Positions 60,271-64,000 of a DNA stretch of 64,000 nucleotides are shown here, in pieces. The translations under genes and the position numbers were made by a program. Source of the stretch: Lutjanus erythropterus (Eukaryota; Chordata; Actinopteri; Lutjaniformes; Lutjanidae); the NCBI GenBank assembly GCA_020091685.1, contig CM034594.1, positions 35,448,733 to 35,512,732 on the forward strand, given 5' to 3'. The notes below the pieces were generated by a model that was not told where the DNA came from, searched no databases, and saw only the letters and a list, made by a program, of their open reading frames with translations. Numbering within the stretch: position 1 is the first letter of the stretch; every line of letters begins with the position of its first letter.

Positions 60271-63200
60271 CAAACCATGGATCACCCACACACACAGTCT
60301 CACACACACACACCCACACTCTACATTGAAGATGATACACATGCTCAGACAGCATAAAGGTTCTTTGTTGTGTATTGTGGCTCACTATGTAAAGTGACCC
60401 AATCTGTGTGTGTGTGTGTCAGAGCAGATGTGTCATGTTCACTTTGCTATTACAGTTTAGCATCCAATCTAACCTCAGCGCCCCAAAGGCTGTGAAAAAA
60501 AGCACTAAATCATTCACAGTGTCAGATTTAAAGCTGATAAATATGCAGCTTTTTTAGGCAAATGAATCTCTGCAGAATTGCCTTTTACAAGGAGGAGGAC
60601 GGTTGGATCTGACAGCAGGATGTCTCATCGCTGAGCCGAGCCTTCATTATAACCAGCCTCTGCAGCACCAGAGGCTTTAAGGTGTAAAATACAGAGATGA
60701 AGGTGGAGATCCTTCCTGGATTTTGCAGTTTATTTTGTCATTTGTGCAGCCAAAAAGGGTCCGTTTCCAGCGGGTCTTGTGAAAAATGGACAACTCAATC
60801 ATTTTGATGATTTGTGGTGAAAGTGTAAGGCTTTGTGAGAAATTACGAGTTTAAAGGAGATCTATGTTCGTGACAGTGCATGCTGGGCGGTGTTTTTTTT
60901 TTTTTTTTTCACCCAGTAGAGAAACAGCATTTTCATCATTTTTTTTCCTCACCTGTATCCATTTTGTTTTTTGATGACTCATCATGACCTTGACTGCACT
61001 TATGTGGGAGGAGAGGCACAGTCGGAAAAGTGTCAGTAACAATCAAGCAGTGAATACCTGCCGATTCAGGCCATGTGTGGGTTGACACTGGCCAATTTGG
61101 CTCATATAAATTCTTAAGAAAAAGAAAATCCACCATTTAATTCTATGTAATTGTAATTGCAGTGTGCATTTTTGTTATCATATACAATACAATATATTCC
61201 TTATATTTTCTCATTGTTTTGCCGTGTTTGAGATTTTTCACTAACCCAATAGGTTAGTATTTGACATCCTGATGCATTTACGAACAGCTCAGACAAATCA
61301 AACTGGCTCTACCTTTAAAGTTAGATAGATATGTTTATTTTAAACCCACCATGTTTCAGCTGCCCTTAAACTGCTCTCTGCACATTTGGATCAATACCCA
61401 AAACACAGTTAGAACTGTCTTCATGAAAATGGTCTCAGGACTCGGCTGAAGACGGGGGTTTCCTTTTAGATTTGAAGAGCAGTGAAAGTATTATTTGTAA
61501 ATGTTGTTTGTCAGTGGTGTCAGTGTGTTCAGAAGAAGAGGTTTTCTGCAGTCACATACTGTAGATTATTTCTGAATACTATTTCTGTCAGAAATGAAAA
61601 AGGGCCTTGCTACACACCAAGAAACTCGACTCTTTTCAGCAAACCCCTTTTTCATTTTTGATTCTTTTGCATTGCCTGCACTTGACCAGCTCCAGACTGA
61701 ATTGCTTTAGATTTTAACATTCCATCTGTGTCTTTGTGTGTGTGTGTCTCTCAAATCTTCACTAATCAAAATAGGCAAATAGAAGTGTGTTCCTGTGAAT
61801 GCAAATGTTTGTGTATGTAGAAAATTACCATGTGTGTGGGTTTGTCAGCGTTCTCACATCTGCTTTTCTCTGTGTGCTCCAAAGTGTTTGTGTATAAGAA
61901 AGACTGTTATCTTTGACTTTCGTGTTTATCATCAGCATTGCATCAGCAGAGCAGTGTAGTGTTATGGAGACTCGTCCCACCATAGCTCTTCTCAGTCCTC
62001 AGTCTTGAGGAACACAAAGCTGTTGCTACGGCGTCCACATGCCTCAAAAACCTTTGAAATTTGGTAAATACTTGGCATTTAAATTTTGATCACGTCTTGA
62101 AAAGATGGACAGCTTTGATGGAATGTGCTTGTACTAACTCGTGCCAATAAAATGTGCCAATATTCTTCTCTATCATATGCAACACATTACCTCCCAAGTT
62201 TCCCAATTGGACACACACTTTTTGCAAATTCAGACCAGCGCTCATGTGGCTCCAAGTGTCCACGCAACAAAGTGTGTCTACTCTACAGCGTGTTTATCGG
62301 CCTGCTGGGGAGTCTGTCTGCTCATTTGTGTGTGTTTAATTCTGCTAAGCGTTGTAGCCTGGGCAGGATTAGCTGAGCGTTTCTGTCACTAACATGCTTC
62401 ATTAGTAAAGATGAACTCAGCCAAGCAGACAGACAGACATGGTCTGACAAAACAGCTGAACAAATGGGGAGTGTGTGTAAAAATGTGAGTGGAGACAGGT
62501 GGTGAATTTAGGGTTGGATAAGGTCATGGCGTCTTCAGCACTGATGGACCATTTCATTCGTTAAATGAAACACTGATTATTGTCTAGATGAAATTAAAAG
62601 TGCTTTTTTAATCTTTTTAGATCACATCCCCAGACATATTGTACTGCTTTTTAACAATATATGCCAAAAGAATACAGAAAAATCAACTTCTTTGTATTCT
62701 TTTGTCAGTCGTGATTTCTTCCCTTAAAATATAATATGATGTGTGCTTATATATACTTGAACTAACAAATAATAACTTGATATCCACCGATCAATCAATG
62801 TGCAACTTTTAGCATCACAGAGCTGAGATGAATTAGTTAGCTAATAGTGTTTGGCAGTTGGGCAGATACAATATATCGGCTATTGGTGATTGGCTGCTTC
62901 CACTGTCAGTTGTTTTTGGAGTGGATGGGTGATCTTTTGCGGGGCAATTTTTGTCATTTTAATTAGCTAATTCAGTGGTTTGCAGAATGAGAAGCACAGT
63001 ACACACTCACTGGGCTGGAGGACAAGTTAGAGGAAAACAGCCTGTAGAGCCAAATCATTTTCACATCAAACATTGTAGGATTATTTAAACCAAAACAGTG
63101 TTTGTGATACTTGGAATGGTGTATCATAAAAAAAAAAATCATACATTAATTTAGTAGAATCAGCTAGTCTTTTCTCATTAACTTAATGCAAACAAACAAG

Positions 63201-64000
63201 TTTTATTTAATTAATTTAACTGAACGTAACATTTCTGGTATTTATTTTCAGAAATTCTCAGAATTTATTAACATTAGCTAGTGAAAAACATGATTGGCAT
63301 ATTCACAGACTTCCCAGTATGCATTGTGTGTGAGTTAAAACTTTCCTGAGACCCTTCTTTTTCACTTTTTTGAAATCAAATTTGTCTGTCGTGTTTGTCA
63401 GTGTGACTGAAGACTTGTTAGTTCAGTTTAATATCCTAAACTTATTGAACATGTTTTCTCAAACAGTGAATTAATATCAAATAAAAATGTTTTGAATGAT
63501 GACAAAATTACCTCAACTTGTGTTTTCAAATTCAGTCAACTTAAAATTTTAAGCAGCGGACATGAACTTTTTAGTTACTTTCTGGATAAAATAAATTTAT
63601 TTTGTTTGTTTACTGGATGTAGCAAACATACATGGTGTGCATAACATAGCAAACTTGCCGCTTACATCTCCCAGCTGAAACTTGGAATGAGATGGAGGTG
63701 AGGCAATATAGACACACATTACCTACACATAGCTAGCTACACAGCTAATAGCAGCTAATAGGCTAGCTACAGCTAGATAGTAAGTAGCAGCAGCGTTTAC
63801 TGTGGTGATATGTTGCCCCCTGTTTGTTTGGAGGTGGCCATATTTTACATGTTTCTCCTTGAGTCTCAAGAGTTTATGAGTAACAGTGTCATCATGCCGA
63901 AAAATACGTCACGACATGAGGGAAAAAGTTTTTAGAAGGTCTCAGGGAAATAGTGTTTTGATGCCAAAACATACAAACTTAGACCAAAAATTGAACATTT

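Larger units (their letters stand above)
58953..64000. other. No supported gene; microsatellites and possible conserved elements
   Basis: Contains CA tracts at 59280-59308 and 60061-60082, a GC-richer block at 59840-60270, poly-T at 60893-60909, and a tagcta-rich stretch at 63730-63785. No exon could be recognised on either strand. Confidence 0.55.

Noticed and set aside
32436-64000. A PDGFD-like neighbour gene, expected downstream of DYNC2H1 from vertebrate gene order
   Set aside because: I found no CUB or PDGF-domain exon on either strand, so none is annotated.

Overview
The window looks like nuclear DNA of a ray-finned (probably percomorph) fish. It has a vertebrate-type gene split into short exons with GT-AG introns, long (CA)n/(GT)n microsatellites, many small transposon relics of kinds common in teleosts, and vertebrate-type tRNA genes. 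No bacterial, phage or plasmid feature was seen.

Region 1 (1-32435, + strand) is the 3' end of a cytoplasmic dynein 2 heavy chain gene (dync2h1). Eleven consecutive coding exons (3048-31076) join in phase to 431 codons plus a TGA stop. They encode the C-terminal part of the retrograde intraflagellar transport motor. A 3' UTR follows, with two overlapping-range AATAAA signals near 32406-32422. The introns hold most of the recognisable transposon debris: inverted-repeat elements, a hAT-type element with an 8-bp target duplication, a BED-finger transposase relic, a LINE fragment, and a foldback element with another element nested in it.

Region 2 (32436-38221) is intergenic. I found no convincing gene. 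It contains a purine-rich tract and a pair of inverted dispersed-repeat arms with a tRNA-derived SINE-like head between them.

Region 3 (38222-48540) is the most striking part: a tandem array of about 7.9 copies of an exactly 1300-bp unit. Every unit carries four tRNA-type sequences on the minus strand: tRNA-Asn(GTT), tRNA-Thr(AGT), a decayed Asn-like tRNA whose anticodon position reads CTT, and a tRNA-Thr(TGT) that is nearly identical to the Thr(AGT) gene. Each unit is itself an old, diverged duplication of an Asn+Thr cassette. The count is 8 Asn, 9 Thr(AGT), 7 Thr(TGT) and 8 Asn-like sequences. The last unit ends in a recombinant Thr(AGT), followed by decayed array remnants up to about 48970.

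Region 4 (48971-64000) is intergenic or intronic DNA without a gene I can support. It holds more dispersed repeats, including a 169-bp near-perfect hairpin element nested inside a roughly 1-kb inverted-repeat element, an isolated tRNA-like sequence, microsatellites, and a GC-richer stretch near 59840-60270 that may be a conserved regulatory element.

The dynein gene and the tRNA array show no functional link. The array evolves by unequal exchange and homogenisation, independently of its neighbour.
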